A DNA stretch of 64,000 bases, from the NCBI RefSeq assembly GCF_001667145.1, contig NZ_LZIF01000107.1:51755-115754 (forward strand), in the 5' to 3' direction. The stretch is from Mycobacterium sp. 852002-51971_SCH5477799-a. Its GTDB lineage: Bacteria > Actinomycetota > Actinomycetes > Mycobacteriales > Mycobacteriaceae. Of the stretch, positions 16,692-24,780 are shown piece after piece. The position numbers and the translations under genes are program-made. Positions within the stretch are counted from its first letter, which is position 1, and every line of letters begins with the position of its first letter. The notes under the pieces were generated by a model that ran no database searches, had not been told where the DNA came from, and saw only the letters and a list, made by a program, of their open reading frames with translations.

Positions 16692-17996
16692 TTGGCCACG
16701 GTGTGGGACTTCGAAACCGACCCCGACTACCAGGCAAAGCTGGACTGGGTCGAGAAATTCATGGCCGAGGAGCTGGAACCGCTCGACCTGGTCGCACTCG
16801 ACCCGTACGACAAGAAGAACGCCGAGATGATGGCCATCCTGCGGCCCTTGCAGCAGCAGGTGAAGGATCAGGGACTGTGGGCCGCCCACCTGCGCCCCGA
16901 GCTCGGCGGTCAGGGTTTCGGTCAAGTCAAGCTCGCACTTCTCAACGAGATCCTCGGCGGTTCCCGTTGGGCGCCTTCGGTCTTCGGCTGTCAGGCACCG
17001 GACTCCGGGAATGCCGAGATCCTCGCGCTGTTCGGCACCGACGAGCAGAAGGCACGCTACTTGCAGCCGTTGCTGGATGGCGAGATCACCTCGTGCTACT
17101 CGATGACCGAACCACAGGGTGGTTCGGATCCGGGGATGTTCGTGACGAGCGCGACCCGGGACGGAGACGACTGGGTCATCAACGGCGAGAAGTGGTTTTC
17201 CAGCAACGCCAAGCACGCGTCGTTCTTCATCGTCATGGCGGTGACCAAGCCCGACGCGCGCACGTACGACAAGATGTCGCTCTTCATCGTCCCCGGCGAG
17301 ACCCCGGGCATCGAGATCATTCGGAACGTCGCGGTGGGGGGCGAGTCGGGTAAGCACGGCTCACACGGATACGTCCGCTACAACGATGTGCGCGTGCCGG
17401 CCGACCATGTCCTCGGCGGCGAGGGACAGGCATTCATGATCGCGCAGACCCGCCTCGGCGGTGGCCGCATCCATCACGCTATGCGCACGATTGCGCTGGC
17501 GCGCAAGGCTTTTGACATGATGTGCGAACGCGCGGTCTCGCGCCAGACCAGGCATGGGAAACTGGCCGACTTCCAGATGACCCAGGAAAAGATCGCCGAC
17601 AGCTGGATCCAGATCGAGCAGTTCCGGCTGTTGGTGCTGCGCACTGCCTGGCTGATCGACAAGCACCACGACTATCAAAAGGTGCGCCGCGACATCGCGG
17701 CGGTGAAAGTGGCCATGCCGCAGGTGCTGCATGACGTCGCGCAGCGTGCCCTGCACCTGCACGGCGCGCTCGGCGTCTCCGACGAGATGCCGTTCGTCAA
17801 GATGCTGGTGGCCGCCGAATCGCTGGGCATCGCCGACGGCGCGACCGAGCTGCACAAGATGACGGTCGCCCGCCGGACGCTGCGCGAATACGAGCCGGTG
17901 ACAACGCCTTTCCCCTCAGCCCATATCCCGACCAGGCGCACCGAAGCGCAGGCGCGACTGGCCGAGCGGCTGGAACGCGCGGTCGCCGAGTTTTGA
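16692..17996 (+). CDS. fadE1: acyl-CoA dehydrogenase FadE1
   Basis: A 434-aa FAD-dependent acyl-CoA dehydrogenase, first step of fatty-acid beta-oxidation or a related pathway. The FAD/substrate signature CYSMTEPQGGSDPG is at about 133-146 and VINGEKWFSSNA follows. The C-terminal helix bundle includes QVLHDVAQRALHLHGALGVSDEMP. The N-terminus WDFETDPDYQAKLDWVEKF matches Rv0131c closely. The TTG at 16692 with GGGGA upstream was preferred; a GTG at 16701 is an alternative. It is convergent with htdZ, ten bases apart. The substrate length range is not visible. Confidence 0.92.
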   Translation: MATVWDFETDPDYQAKLDWVEKFMAEELEPLDLVALDPYDKKNAEMMAILRPLQQQVKDQGLWAAHLRPELGGQGFGQVKLALLNEILGGSRWAPSVFGCQAPDSGNAEILALFGTDEQKARYLQPLLDGEITSCYSMTEPQGGSDPGMFVTSATRDGDDWVINGEKWFSSNAKHASFFIVMAVTKPDARTYDKMSLFIVPGETPGIEIIRNVAVGGESGKHGSHGYVRYNDVRVPADHVLGGEGQAFMIAQTRLGGGRIHHAMRTIALARKAFDMMCERAVSRQTRHGKLADFQMTQEKIADSWIQIEQFRLLVLRTAWLIDKHHDYQKVRRDIAAVKVAMPQVLHDVAQRALHLHGALGVSDEMPFVKMLVAAESLGIADGATELHKMTVARRTLREYEPVTTPFPSAHIPTRRTEAQARLAERLERAVAEF

Positions 17997-18006
17997 TGGC
18001 GGAGCG

Positions 18007-18462
18007 TCAGGCGACGAAACGAACCACGCTTTCGGCCACGCACGCCGGCTTGGCCGAATTCTCGATCTCGACGGTGGTCGAGAGGGTCGCCTGCACGGCG
18101 CCGTTACCCACGTCGTCGACGCTGACCAAGGAACTCTGCGCGCGTACCCGAGAGCCGACCGGAACCGGGGCGGGGAAGCGAACCTTGTTGAGGCCGTAGT
18201 TGATTGCGAGCTTGATGCCATTGACGGTGTAGATCTGGTGCTGCAGCTGCGGCAGCAGCGCCAAGGTCATGAACCCGTGGGCGATGGTTTTGCCGAACGG
18301 ACCGGACGCTGCCCGCTCGGGGTCGACGTGGATCCACTGGTGATCGCCGGTCGCATCGGCGAACAGGTTGACGTCTTCCTGGGTGACGGTGACCCAGTCG
18401 CTGTGCCCGAGGTCTTCGCCCACGGCGGCGGAAAGTTCGGTGACTGATTCGAAGGTGCGCAT
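18007..18462 (-). CDS. htdZ: R-specific enoyl-CoA hydratase/dehydratase HtdZ (MaoC family)
   Basis: A 151-aa single hot-dog (MaoC-like) dehydratase, the same length as Rv0130. The hydratase-2 motif is at 36-50 (ADATGDHQWIHVDPE), with catalytic Asp40 and His45. It catalyses reversible hydration of trans-2-enoyl thioesters to (R)-3-hydroxyacyl thioesters. The ATG at 18462 has GGAG at a normal distance; a longer upstream frame is not needed. It is convergent with fadE1, as in M. tuberculosis. Confidence 0.93.
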   Translation of the reverse strand: MRTFESVTELSAAVGEDLGHSDWVTVTQEDVNLFADATGDHQWIHVDPERAASGPFGKTIAHGFMTLALLPQLQHQIYTVNGIKLAINYGLNKVRFPAPVPVGSRVRAQSSLVSVDDVGNGAVQATLSTTVEIENSAKPACVAESVVRFVA

Positions 18463-18624
18463 TGAAGTTTTCTCCTTGGTTTCGGCTGCTAAGAATAGCG
18501 CCGGGACTGCAAGCCCCGGCCAGCCCGCCGATGCGGCTGCGCTGAACATTGCTGTTCGCGGCTGTTTCGCGCGAGCTGCCGGGGGAATCCCCCGGGAACC
18601 GCCACCACCGAAAAGGACGCCATC

Positions 18625-18798
18625 ATGCCAGATCACAAGGGCCACAAAGCCGAGGAAGACGTGGACGCTGAGACACACCAGACTCAGTCCCGCGCCGCCG
18701 CGGGCGAGGAAGACGGCTCGTATGTGGGGGCTGCAGGTTCAGATGACTCGTTTGACGCCGGTGAGTCGGGCGCAGAAGCTCGCAGCCAGGACGGTTAG
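18625..18798 (+). CDS. small acidic hydrophilic protein, 57 aa
   Basis: An ATG at 18625 with AAAAGGAC just upstream opens a 57-codon frame ending in TAG at 18796. The product is hydrophilic, rich in Asp, Glu, Gly and Ser, has no membrane segment and looks disordered; a YVGAAGSDDSFDAGE core is its most distinctive part. It lies between htdZ (divergent) and DUF302 (convergent). A GTTT-N15-GGGAAT sequence at 18564-18588 resembles a SigF promoter with one mismatch. I recall similar small proteins in mycobacteria but cannot name a family or function. Confidence 0.6.
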   Translation: MPDHKGHKAEEDVDAETHQTQSRAAAGEEDGSYVGAAGSDDSFDAGESGAEARSQDG

Positions 18799-18834
18799 TC
18801 CCGACTGCGAGCGCTTGGGCCCGCGGCGGCCGAG

Positions 18835-19236
18835 TTATCCCAGCGCGCCGATCGCCGCTTGCAGCTTGGCGGTGGCCTGGTCGGCGACCTCCTGTAGAGC
18901 TCCCAGCTCGCCGGTCACCTTGACCATGAGTTGGGGATCCATCGCTTCGACCAGAACCGCATCGGCAGCACCAGCGGGATCGGACCGCACTACCACGTTG
19001 CACGGCAATAGCTGGCCGATCTGGCGGTGGATGCCCAGCGCGCGATGCGCGAGCGCGGGGTTGCAGGCGCCCAGAATGAGGTAATTCTCCATGTCCTCGC
19101 CGAGCTTCTGCTTCAGCGTGGCCTTGACGTCGATTGTCGTCAGGACGCCAAAACCCTGATCCGCCAATGCCTTTGTCGTCCGGTCCACCGCATCCTCGAA
19201 CGAGGTGTGCAGCGTGGTGCTCAACGTCGATGTCAT
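18835..19236 (-). CDS. DUF302 domain protein
   Basis: A 133-aa protein that is a single DUF302 domain. The pattern is characteristic: SFEDAVDRTTKALADQGFGVLTTIDVKATL, then YLILGACNPALAHRAL, then LPCNVVVR and the ending VKVTGELGALQEVADQA. DUF302 proteins often occur near sulfur, persulfide or thiol genes, but their activity is unknown to me. The ATG at 19236 is preceded by AAGGAGG. It lies 53 bp from the DsbA-like gene fragment, in the same direction and downstream of csoR-like, so it may belong to the same transcript. Confidence 0.87.
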   Translation of the reverse strand: MTSTLSTTLHTSFEDAVDRTTKALADQGFGVLTTIDVKATLKQKLGEDMENYLILGACNPALAHRALGIHRQIGQLLPCNVVVRSDPAGAADAVLVEAMDPQLMVKVTGELGALQEVADQATAKLQAAIGALG

Positions 19237-19289
19237 TCTTTCCTCCTTATTTCAGCGTCGACCTGGTCGAGATCTCGCCACGTCTGCGG

Positions 19290-19628
19290 CTAGGCCGCGG
19301 TGCGTGGCCGTTGCAGCCGAGCGAACTGCGGAGTTGCGGCCAAAGTGGCCACCGCGTCGAAAAGTGCGAGCGCGGCCTCCGCGTCTGGTACTGCAGTGAG
19401 CACCGGCCCGAAAAATGTGTGGCCGCCAATCTGCAGGATCGGGCTGCCGCCGGTTTCACCCAGCGCGCGTTGTCCCGCCTCGTGTTGGTTTCGGATGAAG
19501 TCATCCATGGACGCGTCCGAGACCGCCGCCACTTCTGCGCCGCGGGCCCCCGCCGCCAGCAAGACGTGCGCAACGAGATCGGCGCTGACAGGTTCCGAGC
19601 GGTCGAAGTACCGCAGGGGACATTGCCT
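19290..19628 (-). pseudogene. C-terminal fragment of a DsbA-like mycothiol-dependent nitroreductase (Rv2466c-like)
   Basis: A 112-codon open segment bounded upstream by an in-frame TAA at 19629. Residues align with the C-terminal half of Rv2466c-type thioredoxin-fold proteins: VAHVLLAAGA, then HEAGQRALGETGGSPILQIGG, then HTFFGPVLTAVPD, ending FARLQRPR. The N-terminal half, with the CPWC-type active site, is absent. The region 19629-19655 before the CsoR stop is too short to hold it. A short start (TTG at 19562) could make a peptide, but it would lack the redox centre. This is most likely a remnant of a deletion. Confidence 0.75.
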
Positions 19629-19655
19629 TTACCCCTCTCTCGGCAGCGTGGCCCT

Positions 19656-19964
19656 TCAGGCCAGGCTCAGAAACAGTTTCTCCAGGTCATCGATGGAGAC
19701 GGCCGGCTGATCGGCTGGCCGCGTGATGCAGTCACGCAGCCCGGACGCGATGATCTTGAAGCCCGCGCGATCCAGGGCCTTCGAAACCGCCGCCAACTGA
19801 GTGACGACGTCTTTGCAGCTGCGACCGTGCTCGATCATCGAGATGACGCCCCCGAGCTGACCGTGCGCCCGCCGTAACCGGGCGAGGACGGCGTCGATGT
19901 CGCCGGGGTCGTGCTTGGCGACATCTGTGTTGTGCGATCCGCTGCCGTTACCTTCGCTTGCCAT
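19656..19964 (-). CDS. CsoR/CstR-family transcriptional repressor lacking the copper His ligand
   Basis: A 102-aa all-helical repressor of the CsoR/RcnR/CstR family (DUF156): VLARLRRAHGQLGGVISMIEHGRSCKDVVTQLAAVSKALDRAG, split over two helices. Cys50 and Cys79 are spaced 29 apart, as in CsoR (Cys36 and Cys65 in M. tuberculosis). The intervening His ligand, expected at residue 75 (four before the second Cys), is Gly. Cys-Cys without the His is the pattern of CstR persulfide sensors. The ATG at 19964 lies eight bases from a perfect operator. It is divergent from a decayed mmpS gene. Confidence 0.85.
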   Translation of the reverse strand: MASEGNGSGSHNTDVAKHDPGDIDAVLARLRRAHGQLGGVISMIEHGRSCKDVVTQLAAVSKALDRAGFKIIASGLRDCITRPADQPAVSIDDLEKLFLSLA

Positions 19965-19971
19965 GGCTCCT

Positions 19972-19996
19972 GTATACCATACCCCGTATGGTATAC
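19972..19996. promoter_or_regulatory. perfect CsoR/CstR-type operator palindrome
   Basis: Two perfect 11-bp arms, GTATACCATAC (19972-19982) and GTATGGTATAC (19986-19996), flank CCC. The site lies between the repressor start at 19964 and the mmpS remnant. CsoR-family operators commonly contain GTATAC and a C-run. Because its start is 8 bp away, the repressor mRNA may have almost no leader. Confidence 0.8.
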
Positions 19997-20057
19997 GCTA
20001 CCGTTGCACGTCGAAAGCGCTCGACCACTACGACAACGCGCCGCGAAAGGAAGTCCC

Positions 20058-20489
20058 ATGCTCACGTTTCTCAAGAAGGCTTGGGTTGCCACTCGTCGTC
20101 GTGGTGGCGGTTGCCCTCGGAGGTGAAGCCGTCATGCGCTTGCGGGGCGTGTTCGGCTCCGACGAGATCTTTTCGGCCACCGGAGCCGGCGCCGCACCAC
20201 TGGAAGCTTCCCACGTGAAGCGGGTCACCTACGAGGTCTATGGACCCGCAGACACAGCAGGCAGCGTGAACTACTTGGACAAGCACGCGCAGCCGGAACG
20301 GGCGACTTTTACCCGCTTGCCCTGGACTCTCACGGTCGCAACGACAGCGCCGGCCGCCCTGACCAGCGTTGTGGCGCAGGGCAATAGCGACAACATCGGA
20401 TGCCGCATCACCGTTGATGGCAAGGTCGAAGACGAGCGGTCGTCGGCCGGGCATCAAGCGCAACCTCGTGTCTGGTCAAGGCCGCATGA
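20058..20489 (+). pseudogene. mmpS-family gene disrupted by two frameshifts
   Basis: Three reading frames together spell an MmpS protein. Frame one (ATG at 20058) gives MLTFLKKAWV. One extra T near 20094 shifts reading to a second frame that gives PLVVVVAVALGGEAV and the conserved VKRVTYEVYGP, LPWTLTVATTAPAAL, AQGNSDNIGCRITVDG. A second shift near 20440-20470 gives the family ending CLVKAA and a TGA at 20487, overlapping the mmpL remnant start. No single frame encodes the whole protein. MmpS proteins assist RND-type MmpL exporters. The intact CsoR-type operator just upstream suggests this was once its target operon. Confidence 0.85.
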
Positions 20490-20818
20490 AAGCCGGCAGC
20501 GAAAGCCGACCGAAATTCATGCGATTCGTCCGCGCCTTCGCGTGGCCGATCCTGCTGGCATGGCTACTGCTGACCGTCGCGCTGAACGTGTTTGTGCCGC
20601 CGATTGAATCGGTCGCACGAAACCACGCGGTGACCATGTCGCCTCAAGACGCACCCGCGATGATCGCCGCCAAACACCTGGGGAAGACGTTTCACGAGTC
20701 AGACTCCGACAGCATGGCGATGATCGTGCTGGAGAGCGATGGCCCACTTGGGGATGAGGCACACCGCTATTACGACGGCCTGGTGACCCGGACCGATTGG
20801 CGCAAGATGGGGCTGTGA
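20486..20818 (+). pseudogene. truncated mmpL (N-terminal 110 aa only)
   Basis: ATG at 20486 overlaps the mmpS TGA (ATGA), as in mmpS-mmpL operons. The first 95 or so residues match the MmpL N-terminus: a basic leader, a transmembrane helix PILLAWLLLTVALNVF, PPIESVARNHAVTMSP, then HESDSDSMAMIVLESD and HRYYDGLV. Normal MmpL proteins have roughly 900-1000 residues. Here the frame ends in TDWRKMGL and TGA at 20816, inside the start region of the phosphoesterase gene. A deletion joined the mmpL N-terminus to this sequence, with the breakpoint near 20785-20795. Confidence 0.85.
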
Positions 20819-21312
20819 GGCTGCTGCTGATTGCCGATACCCACATCCCCAAAAGGGCCCGCGACTTGCCCGCGCCGGTATGGAACGAGGTGTCCGAGGC
20901 CGACGTCGTCGTCCACGCCGGCGACTGGATAGCGCCGGAGTTCCTCGACGAGCTCGAGGCCCGGGCGGCCCGGGTGGTGGGCTGCTGGGGAAACAACGAC
21001 GGCCCGGCGTTGCGGGCGAGGTTGCCCGAACGTGCGGACGTACAGCTGGCGGGGGTCCGGTTCACCGTCGTGCACGAGACCGGCGCCGCGAGCGGGCGCG
21101 ACGTCCGGATGTCACGGCTCTACCCCGATAGTCAGGTGCTGGTCTTCGGGCACAGCCACATTCCGTGGGACACCACCACCGAGACCGGGTTGCGCCTGCT
21201 CAATCCCGGGTCGCCGACGGACCGCCGCAGGCAACCGTTCTGCACGTACATGACCGCGTGCGTCGGGGGCGGCGAGCTCACCGACGTCGTCCTGCATCGC
21301 CTTTCCAAGTAG
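20815..21312 (+). CDS. YfcE/MJ0936-type metallophosphoesterase
   Basis: A 165-aa calcineurin-like phosphoesterase of the small YfcE type. The metal-binding blocks are complete and ordered: ADTHIP at 7-12 (Asp8, His10), HAGDW, GNND and GHSHIP. The GTG at 20815 gives the canonical MRLLLIADTH start. The mmpL remnant's TGA overlaps this GTG, so a chance deletion brought the two together. The natural substrate is unknown; family members hydrolyse phosphodiesters. Confidence 0.88.
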   Translation: MRLLLIADTHIPKRARDLPAPVWNEVSEADVVVHAGDWIAPEFLDELEARAARVVGCWGNNDGPALRARLPERADVQLAGVRFTVVHETGAASGRDVRMSRLYPDSQVLVFGHSHIPWDTTTETGLRLLNPGSPTDRRRQPFCTYMTACVGGGELTDVVLHRLSK

Positions 21313-21379
21313 CGGGTACATAACCGATACATAGCTTCCACACATAGATAGCTCCGCTACAGAGGTATTATGGGCGCAT

Positions 21380-21832
21380 ATGAAATCGCGTACTGATGTC
21401 GCGGGCGAGCTGTTTGGCGTGGTCGGTAGGTTCCGTCGGCAACTCCGCAGGTCGGCTGGCCGCGGCTTCGATTCGTCGCGACTGTCCGAGTCTCAATCGG
21501 AGCTGTTGTGGCTGGTCGGGCGCCGGCCGGGGATTTCGGTCAGCATCGCGGCCGCCGAGCTCGGGCTGGTGCCCAACACCGCCTCGACCCTGGTCACCAA
21601 GCTGGTGTCCGACGGACTGTTGCTGCGGACGGCGGGAGACACCGACCGCCGGGTCTGCCAACTCCGGCTCGCCGAGCCCGCCCAGCAGATCGTCGATGCA
21701 TCACGCGCCACCCGGCGGGCATTGCTGTCCGAGGTGATCGACGAACTCGACGACGACCAAATCGAGTATTTGACAAAAGGATTGGAGGTCCTGGACACGA
21801 TGACCCAAAAACTGCAAGAGCAGCGATCATGA
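21380..21832 (+). CDS. MarR-family regulator of an ABC exporter
   Basis: A 150-aa MarR-type winged-helix regulator. The recognition region is in residues 50-85 (SVSIAAAELGLVPNTASTLV) and the wing is DTDRRVCQLRL. Its TGA overlaps the ATG of the ABC ATPase gene (ATGA), so it is translationally coupled to a drug-type exporter and probably controls it. The promoter contains a 7-bp inverted repeat and repeated TACATA/ACATAG motifs that could be its operators. The ligand is unknown. Confidence 0.88.
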   Translation: MKSRTDVAGELFGVVGRFRRQLRRSAGRGFDSSRLSESQSELLWLVGRRPGISVSIAAAELGLVPNTASTLVTKLVSDGLLLRTAGDTDRRVCQLRLAEPAQQIVDASRATRRALLSEVIDELDDDQIEYLTKGLEVLDTMTQKLQEQRS

Positions 21833-22656
21833 GCGGATCGCTGCCGATGGCGGTCGATGGCCGCAACCTGACCTATCGCTATGGCCAGTTCACCGCCGTC
21901 GACGATGTGACATTGCAGGTGCGGCCCGGCGAGACCATGGGCCTGCTGGGGCCCAATGGGGCCGGTAAGACAACCATGGTCCGGATGCTGACCACGCTGA
22001 CCCCCGTGCAGCACGGCGAACTGCGTATCTTCGGAATGGACGCACGCCGCCAAACCACCGACATCAGAAGCAATATCGGCTATGTGCCGCAACAGCTTTC
22101 GATAGAGCCCGCGCTCACCGGCCGGCAGAATGTGGCGTGGTTCGCACGGTTGTACGGCGTTCCTCGCAGCGAGCGCGCCGACCGCGTCGATCAGGCGCTG
22201 GCCGCCATGGATCTCATCGAGGTCGCCGACCGACTGGCGTCGTCGTACTCCGGCGGCATGGTGCGCCGCCTCGAGGTGGCGCAGGCGCTGGTCAACCGCC
22301 CGTCGCTGCTGATGCTCGACGAACCGACCGTCGGCCTGGACCCCATCGCGCGTGACGGCGTATGGGCGCAGGTGCAAGAGATGCAGGCGCAGTTCGGCAT
22401 GACCGTGCTGCTGACCACCCACTACATGGAGGAGGCCGACGCGTTGTGCGACCGGGTCGCACTGATGCACCGCGGCCAGCTACGCGCCGTCGGTACCCCC
22501 GACAAGTTGAAGGCGACGGTATCGCCGTCGGCCACCCTCGAGGACGTGTTCCGCCACTACGCGGCATCGAATCTGGACGAGGAGGATCCAGCGGAAGCCA
22601 ACGGGTCCATTCGCGAAATCCGTTCCAGCAGAAAGGTGGCGCGCCGTGTCGGCTGA
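21829..22656 (+). CDS. ABC transporter ATP-binding protein (DrrA-like)
   Basis: A 275-aa ABC ATPase. Walker A is GPNGAGKTT at 41-49. The signature is YSGGMVRRLE, Walker B is LLMLDEP, and the H-loop is LTTHYMEEAD. The C-terminal ATLEDVFRHY is typical of DrrA/NodI-type exporters. It overlaps the MarR gene upstream and the permease gene downstream, so the three form one operon. The transported compound is probably a drug or lipid, which is inferred. Confidence 0.93.
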   Translation: MSGSLPMAVDGRNLTYRYGQFTAVDDVTLQVRPGETMGLLGPNGAGKTTMVRMLTTLTPVQHGELRIFGMDARRQTTDIRSNIGYVPQQLSIEPALTGRQNVAWFARLYGVPRSERADRVDQALAAMDLIEVADRLASSYSGGMVRRLEVAQALVNRPSLLMLDEPTVGLDPIARDGVWAQVQEMQAQFGMTVLLTTHYMEEADALCDRVALMHRGQLRAVGTPDKLKATVSPSATLEDVFRHYAASNLDEEDPAEANGSIREIRSSRKVARRVG

Positions 22657-23464
22657 TAACGCCGTGGCGGGCACGCTGATCCGCGCCCCACGTGGCTGGC
22701 AACGAATCGGCGCGCTGTCCAGTCGGATCGGAGCATTCGCGATCGTCGAACTGCAAAAGCTGCAACACGACCGGACCGAGCTGGTCACCCGGATGGTGCA
22801 GCCCGCGTTGTGGTTGTTGATCTTCGGAACCACGTTCAGCCACCTGCATGTCATCCCCACCGGGTCGGTGTCGTATCTGGCATTTCTGGCACCGGGGATC
22901 ATCGCCCAGTCGGCGCTGTTCATCTCCATTTTCTATGGGATACAGATCATTTGGGATCGAGACGCGGGCGTGCTGGCCAAACTCATGGTGACGCCCGCCC
23001 CGGCGTCGGCGCTGATCACCGGCAAGGCGTTTGCCGCCGGTGTCCGTTCGGTGGCCCAGGTGGTCGGCGTGCTGGCGCTGGCGTATGTGATGGGTGTCGG
23101 CCTGACGGTCAATCCGCTGCGGATCGTGGCGGCAATGGCCATCGTCATGCTCGGCGCCGCGTTCTTCGCCTGCCTGTCTATGACCCTGGCCGGCCTGGTG
23201 CGCAATCGCGACCGCCTGATGGGGATCGGCCAGGCGATCACGATGCCGCTGTTCTTCGCGTCCAACGCGCTGTACCCGGTCGACGTGATGCCGGCGTGGC
23301 TGCACGTGCTGAGCAAGGTCAACCCGCTCAGTTACGAGGTGAACGCGCTGCGCGGACTGCTGATCGGCACCCCCTTCAACCCCGCCGACATCGTCGTGCT
23401 GGTGGTGGCCGCTGTGCTCGGAATCGTCACGGCATCAACGCTTTTACGCCGCCTGGTGGCCTGA
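22646..23464 (+). CDS. ABC-2-type permease (DrrB-like)
   Basis: A 272-aa integral-membrane permease with about six hydrophobic segments. The ABC-2 pattern includes FLAPGIIAQSALF, FYGIQIIWDRDAGVLAKLMVTP, and the C-terminal FFASNALYPVDVMPAWL and NPLSYEVNALR. It should assemble with the DrrA-like ATPase as an exporter. The GTG at 22646 lies inside the end of the ATPase gene (11-bp overlap). A short cytoplasmic N-terminal stretch precedes the first segment. Confidence 0.92.
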   Translation: MSADNAVAGTLIRAPRGWQRIGALSSRIGAFAIVELQKLQHDRTELVTRMVQPALWLLIFGTTFSHLHVIPTGSVSYLAFLAPGIIAQSALFISIFYGIQIIWDRDAGVLAKLMVTPAPASALITGKAFAAGVRSVAQVVGVLALAYVMGVGLTVNPLRIVAAMAIVMLGAAFFACLSMTLAGLVRNRDRLMGIGQAITMPLFFASNALYPVDVMPAWLHVLSKVNPLSYEVNALRGLLIGTPFNPADIVVLVVAAVLGIVTASTLLRRLVA

Positions 23465-23697
23465 GGCGTTGTGCGGCGGTAGCGCATGCGCTAGCGTATC
23501 GCAAGGTGGGCGCATGGTTTCGAGAGCCGATCGTGACCCGACCGTGACGATTTCCGCGCGAGGCCCAATCGTTAGCTAACCGCGATCTGACATCCCGGCC
23601 GCGACAAGCGAATTCAACCGTCCCGCTGTGTTTCACTCCCCGAGAACAGATTCGACCGCACCTTGCGGCAGATGAAAGTTGGGATGGGTAGAGAGCT

Positions 23698-24723
23698 ATG
23701 TCCTTCTTCGAAAAGTTGCGTGGCGCAGCGGCTACCATGCCGTGCCGACTGGCGATCGCGGCAGTGGGCGCCTCCCTGCTGTCGGGTCTCGCGGTAGCCT
23801 CCGGCGGCTCCCCCGTCGCGGGGGCATTCTCCAAGCCCGGCCTTCCGGTGGAATACCTCGACGTGCCCTCGCCGTCGATGGGCCGCAACATCAAGGTCCA
23901 ATTCCAGGGCGGCGGATCGCACGCCGTTTACCTGCTCGACGGCCTGCGCGCGCAAGACGATTACAACGGCTGGGACATCAACACCCCAGCCTTCGAGGAG
24001 TTCTACCAGTCCGGCCTGTCGGTGATCATGCCCGTCGGCGGCCAGTCCAGCTTCTACAGCAACTGGTACCAGCCGTCGTCGGGTAATGGACAGAACTACA
24101 CCTACAAGTGGGAGACCTTCCTGACCCAGGAAATGCCGCTGTGGATGCAGGCCAACAAGCAGGTCTCCCCGGCCGGCAACGCGGCGGTGGGCCTGTCGAT
24201 GTCGGGCGGCTCCGCGTTGATCCTGGCGTCCTACTACCCGCAGCAGTTCCCGTACGCCGCGGCGCTGTCTGGCTTCCTCAACCCCTCCGAGGGCTGGTGG
24301 CCCACCCTGATCGGGTTGGCGATGAACGACGCGGGTGGCTACAACGCCAACAGCATGTGGGGCCCGTCCAACGACCCCGCATGGAAGCGCAACGACCCGA
24401 TGATCCAAATCCCGCGGCTGGTCGCCAACAACACCCGCGTCTGGGTCTACTGCGGTAACGGCACCCCGAGCGACCTCGGGGGCGACAACATGCCGGCCAA
24501 GTTCCTGGAGGGCATGACGCTGCGCACCAACGAGCAGTTCCAGAACAGCTACGTGGCCGCCGGCGGACGCAACGCGGTGTGGAACTTCCCCGCCAACGGG
24601 ACGCACTCGTGGCCGTACTGGAACCAGCAGTTGGTCGCGATGAAGCCCGACATCCTGCAAACCCTCAACACGGTCAACGCCGCGCCGGCTAGCGCCCCCA
24701 CCGCTAACCCACCCGCGGCCTGA
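23698..24723 (+). CDS. fbpC: antigen 85C, mycolyltransferase FbpC
   Basis: A 341-aa secreted mycolyltransferase of the antigen 85 complex, which transfers mycolate between trehalose monomycolates and onto arabinogalactan. The signal peptide (about 1-43) has a hydrophobic core and an AxA-like end; the mature chain starts around FSKPGLPVEYL. Nucleophile Ser169 is in GLSMSGG; Glu271 (KFLEGM) and His303 (NGTHSWPYW) complete the triad. Position next to htdZ and mak corresponds to Rv0129c. A strong hairpin terminator follows. Confidence 0.96.
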   Translation: MSFFEKLRGAAATMPCRLAIAAVGASLLSGLAVASGGSPVAGAFSKPGLPVEYLDVPSPSMGRNIKVQFQGGGSHAVYLLDGLRAQDDYNGWDINTPAFEEFYQSGLSVIMPVGGQSSFYSNWYQPSSGNGQNYTYKWETFLTQEMPLWMQANKQVSPAGNAAVGLSMSGGSALILASYYPQQFPYAAALSGFLNPSEGWWPTLIGLAMNDAGGYNANSMWGPSNDPAWKRNDPMIQIPRLVANNTRVWVYCGNGTPSDLGGDNMPAKFLEGMTLRTNEQFQNSYVAAGGRNAVWNFPANGTHSWPYWNQQLVAMKPDILQTLNTVNAAPASAPTANPPAA

Positions 24724-24733
24724 GGCCAAAGCC

Positions 24734-24780
24734 AGCATCGGCAGTAGCGCACCGGTCAGCGCTACTGCCGATGCTCTTTT
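24734..24780 (+). terminator. intrinsic terminator of fbpC
   Basis: Perfect 17-bp arms at 24734-24750 and 24759-24775, an 8-nt loop, then CTTTT. It starts 10 bp after the fbpC stop. The final T belongs to the stop codon of the convergent DUF1275 gene. This is the clearest intrinsic terminator in the window. Confidence 0.88.

Noticed and set aside
18580..18600. CCGGGGG-AAT-CCCCCGG dyad as a terminator
   Set aside because: It lies upstream of the 57-aa ORF and no gene ends there, so termination is unlikely. It overlaps the weak SigF-like -10 instead.
20058..20126. Short frame at 20058 as an independent small protein
   Set aside because: Its first ten residues are the MmpS N-terminus and the rest is an out-of-frame tail after a one-base insertion, so it belongs to the broken mmpS gene.
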